64,000 bases of DNA, from NCBI GenBank assembly GCA_040880405.1, contig JBBDIM010000063.1:93627-157626 (forward strand), read 5' to 3'. Every line of letters starts with the position of its first letter. Position 1 is the stretch's first letter. The notes beneath the pieces are model-generated. The model worked only from the letters and a program-made list of their open reading frames with translations, was not told the origin of the DNA and did no database searches. The DNA comes from JBBDIM01 sp040880405. Its GTDB lineage: Bacteria; Planctomycetota; Planctomycetia; Pirellulales; Pirellulaceae. The translations under genes and the position numbers were made by a program. Positions 18,864 to 27,758 of the stretch are shown here, one piece after another.

Positions 18864-20111
18864 ATGGCACCATACCCCCCTAAAACCCATCAGTCCCTGA
18901 TCGACGACATCTACCGCAGCGAGTCGCGACGAGTGTTTGCGAGCTTGGTCCGAGTCTTGCGCGACTTCGACCTGGCTGAAGAGGCATTGCACGAGGCATT
19001 TGCCGCGGCCGTCGAGCGATGGCCAACCGATGGTGTCCCTCAAAACCCCCGCGCCTGGCTCGTTTCAACCGGCAGGTTCAAGGCGATCGATGCCCTCCGC
19101 AGGCGAGGGCGACTGGACGAGATGAAATCGGAGGTGGCCCAGCGGTTTGAGGAAGTTGCCCACGCCAATGCGTCGAAGGCGGCCTCGGAAATTGAAGACG
19201 ACCGGCTACGCCTGATTTTTACTTGTTGCCACCCGGCGATCATTCGACATGTGCAAGTGCCGCTTACGTTGCGAGAAGTTTGCGGACTAACGACCGAGGA
19301 AATTGCCAAAGCGTTTCTTACTGCCCCGGCGACGATGGCCCAGCGAATTGTCCGCGGCAAAGCCAAGATTCGAGACGCGGGAATTCCCTACGAGATTCCG
19401 ACCGCCGCAGATCTGCCGGAGAGAATCGAATCGGTGTTGGCGGTGATCTATCTGGTATTCAATGAAGGCTACTCCGCATCCTCGGGCCAATCGCTCACCA
19501 GGGCCGATCTCTCCGACGAGGCGATCCGCTTAGGCCGTTTGCTGATGGAGCTACTACCTGATCCGGAAGTGACCGGACTGTTGGCCTTAATGCTGCTGCA
19601 AGAGTCGCGTCGTCAGGCCCGCAGCTCTGCCGCCGGAGATTTGATCCTGCTGGAAGATCAGGATCGCTCGCTCTGGGACCGGAGCATGATTGCGGAGGGG
19701 CAGATGTTGGTCGAGCGTTCGCTCCGATCAGGGCGATTTGGGGCGTACACGGTTCAGGCGGCGATCGCCGCGGTTCATGCCGGTGCCCAATCGGCCGCCC
19801 AGACCGATTGGGTGCAGATCGTAGCTCTTTACGATACCCTGTTTGCCATCCATCCCTCACCGGTCGTGCAGCTTAACCGGGGCGTCGCGATCGCCATGCG
19901 AGATGGACCTGACGCTGGAGTGGCGATTATCGACACCCTGTGGGCTCAAGGGGATCTGACCGACTACCACTTGGCTTATGCGGCAAAAGCGGACCTTTGC
20001 CGCCGTGCCGGCCGCCTCGAAGAAGCCAAAGTCGCTTACGAGCAAGCCCTTGCACTGGCACAACAAGAACCGGAACGCCGATTTCTAACGCGGCGATTAG
20101 AAGAGTTGTGA
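18864..20111 (+). CDS. ECF-type RNA polymerase sigma factor with C-terminal TPR-like extension (ECF42-like)
   Basis: ATG 18864 gives ~415 residues, matching the usual ~410 of this group; in-frame upstream codons lack family similarity. Residues ~1-180 hold sigma region 2 (LVRVLRDFDLAEEALHEAF, PRAWLVSTGRFKAIDALRR) and region 4 (LTLREVCGLTTEEIAKAFL with TMAQRIVRGKAKIR). The remainder (AVIYLVFNEGYSAS, DLSDEAIRLGRLL, QAAIAAVHA, LYDTLFAIHPSPVVQLNRGV) matches the DUF6596/TPR-like extension that regulates ECF42 sigma factors without an anti-sigma factor. Known members usually sit next to a small DGPF/YCII-domain gene; none is present here. It lies between two convergent minus-strand genes. Confidence 0.9.
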   Translation: MAPYPPKTHQSLIDDIYRSESRRVFASLVRVLRDFDLAEEALHEAFAAAVERWPTDGVPQNPRAWLVSTGRFKAIDALRRRGRLDEMKSEVAQRFEEVAHANASKAASEIEDDRLRLIFTCCHPAIIRHVQVPLTLREVCGLTTEEIAKAFLTAPATMAQRIVRGKAKIRDAGIPYEIPTAADLPERIESVLAVIYLVFNEGYSASSGQSLTRADLSDEAIRLGRLLMELLPDPEVTGLLALMLLQESRRQARSSAAGDLILLEDQDRSLWDRSMIAEGQMLVERSLRSGRFGAYTVQAAIAAVHAGAQSAAQTDWVQIVALYDTLFAIHPSPVVQLNRGVAIAMRDGPDAGVAIIDTLWAQGDLTDYHLAYAAKADLCRRAGRLEEAKVAYEQALALAQQEPERRFLTRRLEEL

Positions 20112-20117
20112 ATAAAA

Positions 20118-20156
20118 AATCGGGCCTCGGTCACCCGTAGGAACCGAAGCCCGATT
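20118..20156 (-). terminator. Rho-independent terminator for the DUF1080 gene
   Basis: A 14-bp stem (20118-20131 with 20143-20156, one G-U pair, 11-base loop) reads AATCGGGC-CTCGGT. On the minus strand the stem is followed by a T-run (complement of the A-run at 20114-20119). It is therefore placed to end transcription from 21528 and could slow sigma-factor readthrough from the other side. Confidence 0.7.
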
Positions 20157-20190
20157 GAACTTCTTGATTGCGTTTTTTTACCGTTCTACG

Positions 20191-21528
20191 CTAATCATCC
20201 AGCGACTTGATAAACAAGTTGCGGAACTCCACCTTGCAGCCATGGTGCTGTAGCGCGAGTGGGCCCGATTCCGGCACGCCGGGGAGTTTGGCCTTATCGA
20301 GCACGGTCTTGCCGTTGAGCACCACCGTGAGCAAGTCATCCTGCATCGTGATGTGGAACCGATTCCACTGGCCGATCGGTTTGTCAGCGCTCTCGCTGGG
20401 GGTTACTCCAGCCCGAACTTCGGCCGGCATCTTTTGGTCCATGCGGTAGCCGTACACTTCGCCGGAGCCGACGAGCCAAGTCCACATGTTGATTTGCGAT
20501 TTGCTGCTGCCACGAAGGTAGATCCCGCTATCCAAATCGGGCACATCGACGGTGATCTCCTTACCGTCATCATCTTTTTTGTGACTCCCATCAGCTAGGA
20601 TGATCGGCCGGGCCCTTGTTGGGACTTCGGCCAGTTGTTCCTTGTTGTAGGGCCACCGCCAATCGACGATCATCTCGAAATTCTTGTACTCTTTCTCGGT
20701 CCAAATGTTGGGATCGCCCCCTTGGCCTCGTCCGCCATCGTGTAGCAGGATGCCGCTCTTGGCGATCCAGTGATCTTTGTTGTCGGTCTTCCAACCTTTC
20801 AGGTCTAACCCGCTGAAAATCGATTCGAAGCCCTCCGCTTGGTCCGCTACCAGTTCATTGTCGACATCGGTCGCCGCCAATTCCTTGATGCGGATGTTTT
20901 TGAATTCGATGGGCGAGCCTTCCGATTCCAGGGCTAGGTAACCTTTACGCGGATTGCACTCCAAACCACGCGTTACCACTTCGCCGTTCACCGCCAACGA
21001 GATCTCGCCATCTTGGCAGGTCACTTGGTAGTGATTCCACTCGGGCGATGGTTTGGTCCGTTCCTCGGTGGGATAGGCCCGCATGTTGTTGAGTTGTTCG
21101 CGACCATTCACTGGCTTCATGGTGGCACCCCACGTCGGAAAGACATCGCCTTGGCTGGTATACCAATCCGCTTCGCGGCCATCCAAGATTTGGACTTCAA
21201 TCCCCTTAAAGAACGGCGTGCCAACCGCTGGCAACGGCCCGGACCAGACAAACAAGCCGGAGTTGCCACCCGACTTTAGATGCCGCCATTCCAACTCGAT
21301 GATGAAGTTTTGATACTGCTTTTCGCTCCGCAGCATGGCGATCGGCTCGCCAGTGCAGTGGATCAGGCCGTCCCGCACACTCCAGGTTGAAGGATGCCCG
21401 TTGACGTTGACCCAGCCGTCCAGGTTCTTACCATTGAATAGCGATACAAAACCCTCTTCCTCCTCGGCCTGAAGTGAAACGAGGGAAATCAAGCCGAGCA
21501 TGCTAGCGATCAAAAGTCGTCGAATCAT
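20191..21528 (-). CDS. Exported protein with two tandem DUF1080 (LamG-like) domains
   Basis: The 445-residue product has a signal peptide (LLIASMLGLISLVSLQA). Two DUF1080 domains, now associated with 3-keto-disaccharide/glycoside hydrolases, follow in tandem: residues ~27-215 (FVSLFNGKNLDGWV, NSGLFVWSG, EVQILDG, IEFKNIRI) and ~232-445 (FESIFSGLDLKGWK, DSGIYLRGS, VEFRNLFI). Each has the DGW opening and a jelly-roll pattern. Family members bind or cleave oxidised glycosides; which domain is catalytic is not visible. It is a single gene ending at the hairpin 20118-20156. Confidence 0.92.
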   Translation of the reverse strand: MIRRLLIASMLGLISLVSLQAEEEEGFVSLFNGKNLDGWVNVNGHPSTWSVRDGLIHCTGEPIAMLRSEKQYQNFIIELEWRHLKSGGNSGLFVWSGPLPAVGTPFFKGIEVQILDGREADWYTSQGDVFPTWGATMKPVNGREQLNNMRAYPTEERTKPSPEWNHYQVTCQDGEISLAVNGEVVTRGLECNPRKGYLALESEGSPIEFKNIRIKELAATDVDNELVADQAEGFESIFSGLDLKGWKTDNKDHWIAKSGILLHDGGRGQGGDPNIWTEKEYKNFEMIVDWRWPYNKEQLAEVPTRARPIILADGSHKKDDDGKEITVDVPDLDSGIYLRGSSKSQINMWTWLVGSGEVYGYRMDQKMPAEVRAGVTPSESADKPIGQWNRFHITMQDDLLTVVLNGKTVLDKAKLPGVPESGPLALQHHGCKVEFRNLFIKSLDD

Positions 21529-21795
21529 GACGAACTCTCCTTGCGGAATGTGGGTGGGTGAAAGCTCGTACGAGCGTGGTGGATGCGATAGCGTAAACCA
21601 GACGGTCCACGTGGGATGAATTTGCTAGTCTACCCGCCCCAAGTTGTGCTGTCACGCATTGACCGGTCGACATCCGCAAAGTTCCCCCAAATACTGCAAC
21701 TTGCTGAAGTGGCACAATCGGATCGGCCGAAATAAGATGCTGAGGCGGTAGCGATCCGCCTTTACCGTTTCCCTCAAGGATGAGACAAAGCTGAC

Positions 21796-22698
21796 GTGGC
21801 TACTGGATCAGTCTCCAATTCGAACGGCAATTCCGGTCCCCCCGCGGGCATCTGGGATTCAGTCCGAGAGGGGTTCGTCAACTGGTTGGCGGACTGGGGT
21901 TCGGTGGCGATCGAATTTGTGATGTCGGTGGGAGATTTGACTCTGTTCACCCTGCGGACTTGCGGCTGGATGCTGGTCCGGCTACCCAAGCGAGACGCCC
22001 TCCTCCCATGTTTCTACCAGGTTGGCGTGATGAGCCTGCCGGTAGTGGCGCTGACCGGTACCTTCATCGGGATGGTGCTGGCGGTGCAAAGCTACTATCA
22101 ATTCCGCGAACTGGGGCTTGAGACGCGGTTAGGTGCGGTGATCAATATGTCATTGGTCCGCGAACTGGGGCCGGTCCTCGCGGCGACGATGCTCGCTGGC
22201 AGGGTCGGCAGTTCGATGGCGGCCGAACTGGGCACGATGCGCGTAACCGAGCAGATCGACGCCCTCAGCAGCATGGGAACCAATCCGGTCCACTACCTGG
22301 TAGTACCCCGGCTCTTAGCTTGCTTGCTTTTGATTCCCGCTTTGACCGTAATGGCGGACTTCATGGGCTTTGTGGGTGGTTACTTTTACGCCGTGGTGAT
22401 TTTGGGCATCGACAAGCATCACTACCTGTATAATTCACAGCAGTTTGTCGGCTCTTGGGATATCTTTTGCGGGCTGTTCAAGAGCCTGTTTTTTGGGTTC
22501 ACGATCGCGGTGGTCAGTTGCCACCGGGGCTTTCACTGTACCGCCGGAGCGGAAGGGGTCGGTCGTGCCGCCACCGCCGCTTTTGTTTACTCTTTTGTGT
22601 TTATCTTGATCTTGGACTTACTATTGGGGATCGGACTCGAATCGTTTTACCGCGCATTCTGGCCCGAGCAGGTTAGTTCGCTCGGTGGAGGTGCCTAA
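21796..22698 (+). CDS. mlaE: MlaE-family lipid transport permease
   Basis: The GTG at 21796 gives 300 residues, about 40 longer at the N-terminus than classical MlaE. The family signature is clear: MSLPVVALTGTFIGMVLAVQSYYQF, SLVRELGPVLAATMLAGRVGSSMAAELGTM and EQIDALSSMGTNPVHYLVVPR, followed by four or five membrane helices. MlaE is the inner-membrane permease of the Mla system, which moves phospholipids between inner and outer membrane. It heads an mlaE-mlaF-mlaD operon, with its stop 4 bp before the ATPase start. No mlaC or mlaB homologue follows. The 267 bp upstream presumably holds the promoter. Confidence 0.93.
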   Translation: MATGSVSNSNGNSGPPAGIWDSVREGFVNWLADWGSVAIEFVMSVGDLTLFTLRTCGWMLVRLPKRDALLPCFYQVGVMSLPVVALTGTFIGMVLAVQSYYQFRELGLETRLGAVINMSLVRELGPVLAATMLAGRVGSSMAAELGTMRVTEQIDALSSMGTNPVHYLVVPRLLACLLLIPALTVMADFMGFVGGYFYAVVILGIDKHHYLYNSQQFVGSWDIFCGLFKSLFFGFTIAVVSCHRGFHCTAGAEGVGRAATAAFVYSFVFILILDLLLGIGLESFYRAFWPEQVSSLGGGA

Positions 22699-22702
22699 AG
22701 AG

Positions 22703-23530
22703 ATGCACGCGCGACTGGAAACCGACGACACCCAACCTTTGATCGAAGTGGACCAGATGGAGGTCAATTTCGATGGAAACGTGGTGCTCCGCGATATCGG
22801 GCTCTCGGTTCCCAAGGGGCAGACCCTAGCGATCATTGGCGAAAGTGGTTGTGGTAAAACGGTCCTGCTCAAGACTCTGATTGGCCTCGTCACTCCCACA
22901 CGAGGGGAGATCCGATTCGATGGGGAAGATATCAATCAACTTTCCGAAGGAGACCTGACCAAACTGCGAATCCGCTATGGGTTTGTGTTTCAGAACGCGG
23001 CCCTATTTGACAGCATGACGGTCGGGCAAAACGTCGCTTTTCCGCTGCGGCAGCATACCACCAAGCCGATCGAGGAAATTCGGGAAATTGTGTATTCGTT
23101 GCTAGCGGAGGTGGGACTGCCCGATTCAATTGTCTGGAAAAAACCGGCCGAGCTTTCCGGCGGAATGCGAAAACGCGTGGGACTCGCCAGAGCCCTCGTG
23201 CTGAAACCGGAAATCGTGCTGTACGACGAACCGACGACCGGGCTGGATCCGATCATGAGCGATGTCATCAATGAGCTCATTTTGCGGACTCGCGGACGGT
23301 ACCCCGTGACGAGCATTGTGGTGACCCACGACATGCGAACCGCGCAAAAAGTGGCGGATCGTGTGGTGATGATGTACCCTGCGCCCCGATTGGAAGAAGG
23401 AGAGCCTCAAATCTTGTTCGACGGACCACCGGAGGAACTGGAGGATTTCCACGACAATCGGGTGACCCAGTTTGTCCGGGGTGAGGCGGGTCAACGCTTA
23501 ATGGAAATGCGAGAAGCGGCTGATTTTTGA
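22703..23530 (+). CDS. mlaF: MlaF-type ABC transporter ATP-binding protein
   Basis: ATG 22703 is preferred because GGAGG lies 11 bases upstream inside the end of mlaE; GTG 22685 is an overlapping alternative. The ~275-residue ATPase has Walker A GESGCGKT, the signature LSGGMRKRVGLARAL (the GGM variant is typical of MlaF), Walker B VLYDEPTTGLDP and the switch histidine in VVTHDM. It energises the MlaE permease in retrograde or anterograde lipid transport. A short C-terminal extension ends in EAADF. The mlaD-like gene starts about 25-65 bp downstream. Confidence 0.94.
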   Translation: MHARLETDDTQPLIEVDQMEVNFDGNVVLRDIGLSVPKGQTLAIIGESGCGKTVLLKTLIGLVTPTRGEIRFDGEDINQLSEGDLTKLRIRYGFVFQNAALFDSMTVGQNVAFPLRQHTTKPIEEIREIVYSLLAEVGLPDSIVWKKPAELSGGMRKRVGLARALVLKPEIVLYDEPTTGLDPIMSDVINELILRTRGRYPVTSIVVTHDMRTAQKVADRVVMMYPAPRLEEGEPQILFDGPPEELEDFHDNRVTQFVRGEAGQRLMEMREAADF

Positions 23531-23596
23531 TGTGTCGCACTGAGGATTCAATCCTTGTTCAACGGTCCGCTTGGCGGACTTCACGGTAAAGCGGAT

Positions 23597-24673
23597 ATGG
23601 ACGACCGAGTATTACAATTTCGAGTCGGATTCGTGATGTTGGTCGCTTTAATGCTGACCGGGATCCTCTTTTTCTTGCTGGGCGAACGGCCTGAATTTTT
23701 GTCCGACAAGAATACGATCTACGTTGAATTTCGTCAGGCCCCAGGCGTGACGGTCGACACCCCGGTCCGAACCAGCGGGATTTTGATCGGTCGAGTTAGT
23801 GATGTCGCCCTGCAAGAAAACCGCCTGGTGCTGGTGACACTAAAAATCGAACCACGCTACATGCCGCGGCAAAACGAAATCTGCCGGATCGTCTCCGGCT
23901 CGCTTCTGGGAGACGCCGCGCTGGAGTTTGTCCCGAGCGATGTCGACGGGATTCCGACCACGGTATTGCCGCATGGGGCGAAGATCCAAGGAGCGGTGGC
24001 ATCCAACCCGTTGACGGTGCTGGTAAACCTGGAAGAGTCGCTCATCGGGACGATGGCGACCATCGACCAAGCGGGTGGTGACATCAGTGAATTCGCACAA
24101 AACGCCAATCGCCTAATGACGGGCAACGGCGATCAAATCGGGAATATCCTGCAAAAAACGGAAGTCGCCCTAGATCGCTTTGATAGTACTTTGCTCGCGG
24201 TGCAAAACGTGGTGGGAGATGAAGAGCTGAACCAACGCCTCAAAGCCGCACTGGACGATCTCCCCGAAACCATTGCCGAGACCCGGGCCCTGATGGACCG
24301 CATGAATGGTGTGGCGGACAATGCGAACCGCAACTTGGAAAACCTGGAAGGCTTTACTAGGCCTTTGGGTGAGCGAGGCGAGGAACTAGCCGCCAACCTG
24401 CAAAACACGACCGAAAACCTCAACTTGCTAGTCGGCCAATTGGCCCAGTTTAGCCGGACCGTCAACGAGTCGGAGGGAACGGTCGGCCAGTTGATCAACA
24501 ACCCGGAACTGTATCAGCGTCTGAACGACGCGGCCGGGAATATCCAAGAGATCTCGGCCCGCCTGCGGCCGATCGTGGAGGACGCGCGGGTATTCACGGA
24601 TAAGATTGCGAGAGACCCCGGCCGGATCGGCGTGAAAGGTGCGCTGAATCGTCAGCAGTCGGGGATTAAATAG
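23597..24673 (+). CDS. mlaD: MlaD/MCE-domain lipid-binding protein
   Basis: ATG 23597 starts MDDRVLQFRVG followed by one membrane helix (FVMLVALMLTGILFFLLG). A TTG at 23555 with GAGGA nine bases upstream would add 14 residues and cannot be excluded. The MCE domain lies at ~35-135 (IYVEFRQAPGVTVDTPVRTSG split by the usual turns, with GILIGRV and GDAALEFVP). A long helical region to residue ~358 follows, rich in Asn/Leu/Glu heptads (LENLEGFT, LAANLQNTTENLN), which may form a tunnel or needle rather than a simple ring. The stop overlaps the opposite-strand DUF1016 fragment by 8 bp. Confidence 0.9.
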   Translation: MDDRVLQFRVGFVMLVALMLTGILFFLLGERPEFLSDKNTIYVEFRQAPGVTVDTPVRTSGILIGRVSDVALQENRLVLVTLKIEPRYMPRQNEICRIVSGSLLGDAALEFVPSDVDGIPTTVLPHGAKIQGAVASNPLTVLVNLEESLIGTMATIDQAGGDISEFAQNANRLMTGNGDQIGNILQKTEVALDRFDSTLLAVQNVVGDEELNQRLKAALDDLPETIAETRALMDRMNGVADNANRNLENLEGFTRPLGERGEELAANLQNTTENLNLLVGQLAQFSRTVNESEGTVGQLINNPELYQRLNDAAGNIQEISARLRPIVEDARVFTDKIARDPGRIGVKGALNRQQSGIK

Positions 24674-25250
24674 CGACGTGGCTATCCTTGAAAACAGATC
24701 CCGCCTCTGGATGAATTTCCTTCAGAGAGGCCGATTGCTGTTTGGGTGCCAAAGCTACCCGTTCGAACAACGCCCCCGCCAATTGCCGCTCCAGCTCTCG
24801 CTTTCCCCACCCCTCACGCGCACAATACCGCAGGTAAAATTCCCCCTCTTCATCACTCCGACAGCGACTCAAAATCAGGAGATTGTGGGTCCAAGGTAAT
24901 TGTGTCACCAGTGGTAACAGAATTGGATTTCCCGCGTAAGTCTCATGAAACTGAAGCATCCGCCACAGATTTCGTGCTGAAAAGCCCTTTGCGGCGGGTT
25001 GATTCCTCGCGATATACCGAGCCAATTCCTGGACGGTCCCCTTCCCCCAACCGGCGGAAGCCACCTTCTCCGAGAGGTGTGCCCCGATCCTCCAGTACAA
25101 CTCAATCAACTGCGAATTGACGGCCTTAAAGGCCTTGTGCCGGGCCGTTTCGATCAAGTTCAGGACTTGCTCAAAGTCGCTCGGAGACACGTTCTCCGTC
25201 TGATCGATTGTAGTTTTCCGGCGGCGGCTCAGAGACCGGTTTTTAGACAT
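24666..25250 (-). pseudogene. DUF1016 (YhcG-type) gene truncated before its nuclease domain
   Basis: The 194 visible residues match the N-terminal DUF1016 domain: SQLIELYWRIGAHLSEKV, GWGKGTVQELAR, FSARNLWRMLQFHETY, LTWxHN-like LPWTHNLLIL and GWGKRELERQL. Full-length relatives are about 340-380 residues and continue after an ...HPEAGSVFKDS-like linker into a PDDEXK nuclease (YhcG C-domain). Here the frame stops five residues past that linker, exactly where mlaD begins on the other strand. The gene has therefore lost its nuclease half. It may be a remnant brought in by rearrangement, or a stand-alone DNA-binding module; remnant is favoured. Confidence 0.8.
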
Positions 25251-25353
25251 ATCACTCTCAGGCTAGTTCGAAGGTGGGGCCTGAGCCAGTATGCCTACCA
25301 GACGGGGTCGTGTCGAGTGACTTTCCACCCCGAACCGCCCATGATTGGATGAA

Positions 25354-25992
25354 TTACCGAGGCGGGCCGCTGGGTAGCGGTGGCAGTTCGTATCCGCCGG
25401 GTGGAAGGGTTTCGCCGCCGGGGTAAAATTCGCCGGGGGATGGTTGTGGCCGGGGCTCGGGAGACCAGCTACCTGCCTGAGGTGCGAACATCGACTGATT
25501 GGACTGTGGTGGCACGACAGTGGTTGGTGCGTGCCCTTGTTGCATCGGCGACAACGGCGTGACCAATCCGTTCCGGGCACTGGTCCTCAGTTGCTCGGCA
25601 CGACTTCGAAGCTCATCCGGAGGGACAATCCGCAGGGGCACCATCTCGAAATGGAGATCTCGCTCATCTCGAATCTCCCAGGGGACGAGGTTTTCCGTCA
25701 CAAAATCCAACGGAGGATACTGGTACCAGGGGGCGCTGAACGTGTGAAGCTGAGAAACCGGCTCGAAGCCGTCTTTTTCCAGACGAATTTCTCGTGTCCC
25801 GTAGTATGTGTACGCAGTGGAGACGGGCGTCACGCCGATCTCTTGATTGTCGACGTACAGCACCGCCCCAGGCGGGTTGGTCCGCACGGTGAACCGTCGG
25901 CGAAGACATCCCACCTGGCTTGCCAGCAGCAGCACAAGCACGAGGGCGACTCGAAACCGGGGACGATTGAATGTTGGGGGACTACCGCGCAT
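25354..25992 (-). CDS. PEGA-domain probable lipoprotein
   Basis: A hydrophobic leader (VALVLVLLLASQVGC) ends in a cysteine that could be lipidated, although Gln at -3 is not canonical. A PEGA domain follows at ~35-75 (RRFTVRTNPPGAVLYVDNQEIGV and TYYGTREIRLEKDGFEP), a carbohydrate-binding-like beta fold common on cell surfaces. The last ~80 residues are Pro/Gln/Gly-rich and look disordered. The 212-residue protein is monocistronic and divergent from the PP2C gene (279 bp between starts). Anchoring in the outer or inner membrane is inferred. Confidence 0.75.
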   Translation of the reverse strand: MRGSPPTFNRPRFRVALVLVLLLASQVGCLRRRFTVRTNPPGAVLYVDNQEIGVTPVSTAYTYYGTREIRLEKDGFEPVSQLHTFSAPWYQYPPLDFVTENLVPWEIRDERDLHFEMVPLRIVPPDELRSRAEQLRTSARNGLVTPLSPMQQGHAPTTVVPPQSNQSMFAPQAGSWSPEPRPQPSPGEFYPGGETLPPGGYELPPLPSGPPR

Positions 25993-26271
25993 CGGCGAAT
26001 GACGTCAAAAAAGGTTCATGAACTGCCCGGTCTTAAACCGAGCGGCGGAGGAGTATAGCGAGAGGCATTCGCCACCGCCAGAGAGAATCGAACACAACCG
26101 GAGCGATACCGATCCGATAATCACCGTGCGGTTTCCCGCTTTGCCGGAAAGGACATTTCGGCGCTGCCGCCAGTTGTCTTGGCTAGCATCCCGGATTATT
26201 ATCGAACGTTTTGGTAGATATACGGTTACATCTGAGTAGCCGATCGTCCCGCGGCACAGGTAACTCGCGGT

Positions 26272-27612
26272 ATGCCACCGTTGGAGCAACATGAATGGGC
26301 GGGATGTCTGCGGGTCGCTGCGATTAGCGATGTGGGGATGCGTCGCTCGAATAATCAAGATCACCATGGCGTCAGCCTGACTTCCCAGTGGGAGGAGTGG
26401 CGGCGGCGCGGCCACCTCTTGATCGTGGCCGATGGCATGGGAGCGCACGCCGCTGGCGAACTGGCCAGCGAAATGGCGGTGGACAACATCACCCACCTCT
26501 ATCGCAAATACGGCGCAAAGCCTCCGGCGGTGGCTCTGACCGCAGCCATTGAGGAGGCCAACCTCATCATTCACCGCCGCGGCCAGTCGAATACCGCCTT
26601 CCACCGGATGGGCACCACTTGCAGTTCCCTGCTGCTTCTACCCCAAGGTGCGGTCGTCGGACACGTCGGAGACAGCCGAGTCTACCGTCTCCGAGGGGAC
26701 CAACTGGAACAGCTCACATTTGACCATAGCATGGCCTGGGAGGTCGAGGCAGCCACGGGGGGTGCCGGTCTGTCCCCTGAAGCCTGTGCCGCGATCCCCA
26801 AGAATGTGATCACCCGGAGTTTGGGCCCCAACCTAAAGGTTGAAGTCGATGTCGAAGGCCCCTTTCCGCTTGAGGTGGGAGATACCTTCCTCCTTTGCAG
26901 CGATGGTGCCTCTGGCCCGGTACACGACGACGAGTTCGCCTTAATCCTGGGGGCCCTCGAACCGGACCAAGCGGCTCAAATGATCGTCGATCTGGCGAAC
27001 CTGCGGGGCGGACCTGACAATATCACGGTCATCGTCGCGAAAATAACCGATCCCAAGATGGCGGAAGACCCGTGGCGGAAAGAGCCGCTGCAACTCGACG
27101 AACAGCGGGCCGCGGCCGTCCCGATTCCGGTTCGCCCCATTCCCAAGTGGTTGTGGGCTTTATTTGCGGTGCTTGGCCTAACCACCTTCGCGATGCTGGT
27201 TCTCCAACTCCCCCTGATCTCGCTGGCTTTCGGCCTGATCTGGTTGGGGATTTCGATGTCCGCGATCATGTATCGTTACTCCGGAGCGGAAGCGATCCTG
27301 CCCGGTAAACCGGCCTATCGCATGGGGAAGGGTCCGTATCGGAAATACCCCCTCGAACCTTCCGCGGGAGTGGCCAAAAACCTCAAGGAAATGACTGACG
27401 AACTGTGCGAAGCGGTCGAGACCAACCAGTGGACAGTGGATTGGGAGCGGTTTCACCCGTTCCAAGATCGAGCGGAAGTGGCGATCGAAAAGGGGAATTA
27501 CGCCGAGGCAATCCGCAACTACTTCCATTGCATTGGTAGTCTGATGTCACAAATTCGGGGCCAGGATGGTCATGGCAGGGCCCCGATCGACGATAGCCGA
27601 GTCGATCTATAA
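26272..27612 (+). CDS. PP2C-family Ser/Thr protein phosphatase with C-terminal membrane segments
   Basis: The first ~265 residues carry all PP2C metal motifs: SDVGMRRSNNQD, VADGMGAHAAGE, MGTTCSSLLL, VGHVGDSRVYRL, LCSDGASGPV and GGPDNITVIV. Two adjacent hydrophobic helices follow at ~290-335, and then a ~110-residue soluble tail of unknown function. PP2C enzymes reverse Hanks-type kinase phosphorylation. Planctomycetes encode many such kinases, but none is adjacent here. The membrane anchor in mid-protein with a cytosolic tail is unusual for prokaryotic PP2C, which is normally the phosphatase domain alone. The next gene, an LptF/G permease, follows on the same strand. Confidence 0.9.
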   Translation: MPPLEQHEWAGCLRVAAISDVGMRRSNNQDHHGVSLTSQWEEWRRRGHLLIVADGMGAHAAGELASEMAVDNITHLYRKYGAKPPAVALTAAIEEANLIIHRRGQSNTAFHRMGTTCSSLLLLPQGAVVGHVGDSRVYRLRGDQLEQLTFDHSMAWEVEAATGGAGLSPEACAAIPKNVITRSLGPNLKVEVDVEGPFPLEVGDTFLLCSDGASGPVHDDEFALILGALEPDQAAQMIVDLANLRGGPDNITVIVAKITDPKMAEDPWRKEPLQLDEQRAAAVPIPVRPIPKWLWALFAVLGLTTFAMLVLQLPLISLAFGLIWLGISMSAIMYRYSGAEAILPGKPAYRMGKGPYRKYPLEPSAGVAKNLKEMTDELCEAVETNQWTVDWERFHPFQDRAEVAIEKGNYAEAIRNYFHCIGSLMSQIRGQDGHGRAPIDDSRVDL

Positions 27613-27758
27613 CAATCTTCCGATTCCTGCTAAATTCTTCCCGCTACCCACGTGTGAGCGGCCGACCTGCGGCTGTCATCACGCCGGGAATGATCCACCA
27701 GGCCACCCAGCGACCGACACTCGTTGCGGCCCACATGGCCCCATGCCGGGCGGAATTT

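Noticed and set aside
21541..21620. Third copy of the 168-bp GGTGGGTG element
   Set aside because: Only GTGGGTGGGTGAA matches; the rest and the opposite end are not alignable by eye.
24666..25250. Toxin-antitoxin or defence module
   Set aside because: Only the DUF1016 N-domain is present, with no partner gene; the mla operon neighbour is housekeeping.
26005..26604. 199-codon minus-strand frame covering the PEGA-PP2C gap and the PP2C start
   Set aside because: It overlaps the conserved PP2C N-terminus on the other strand and shows no domain.
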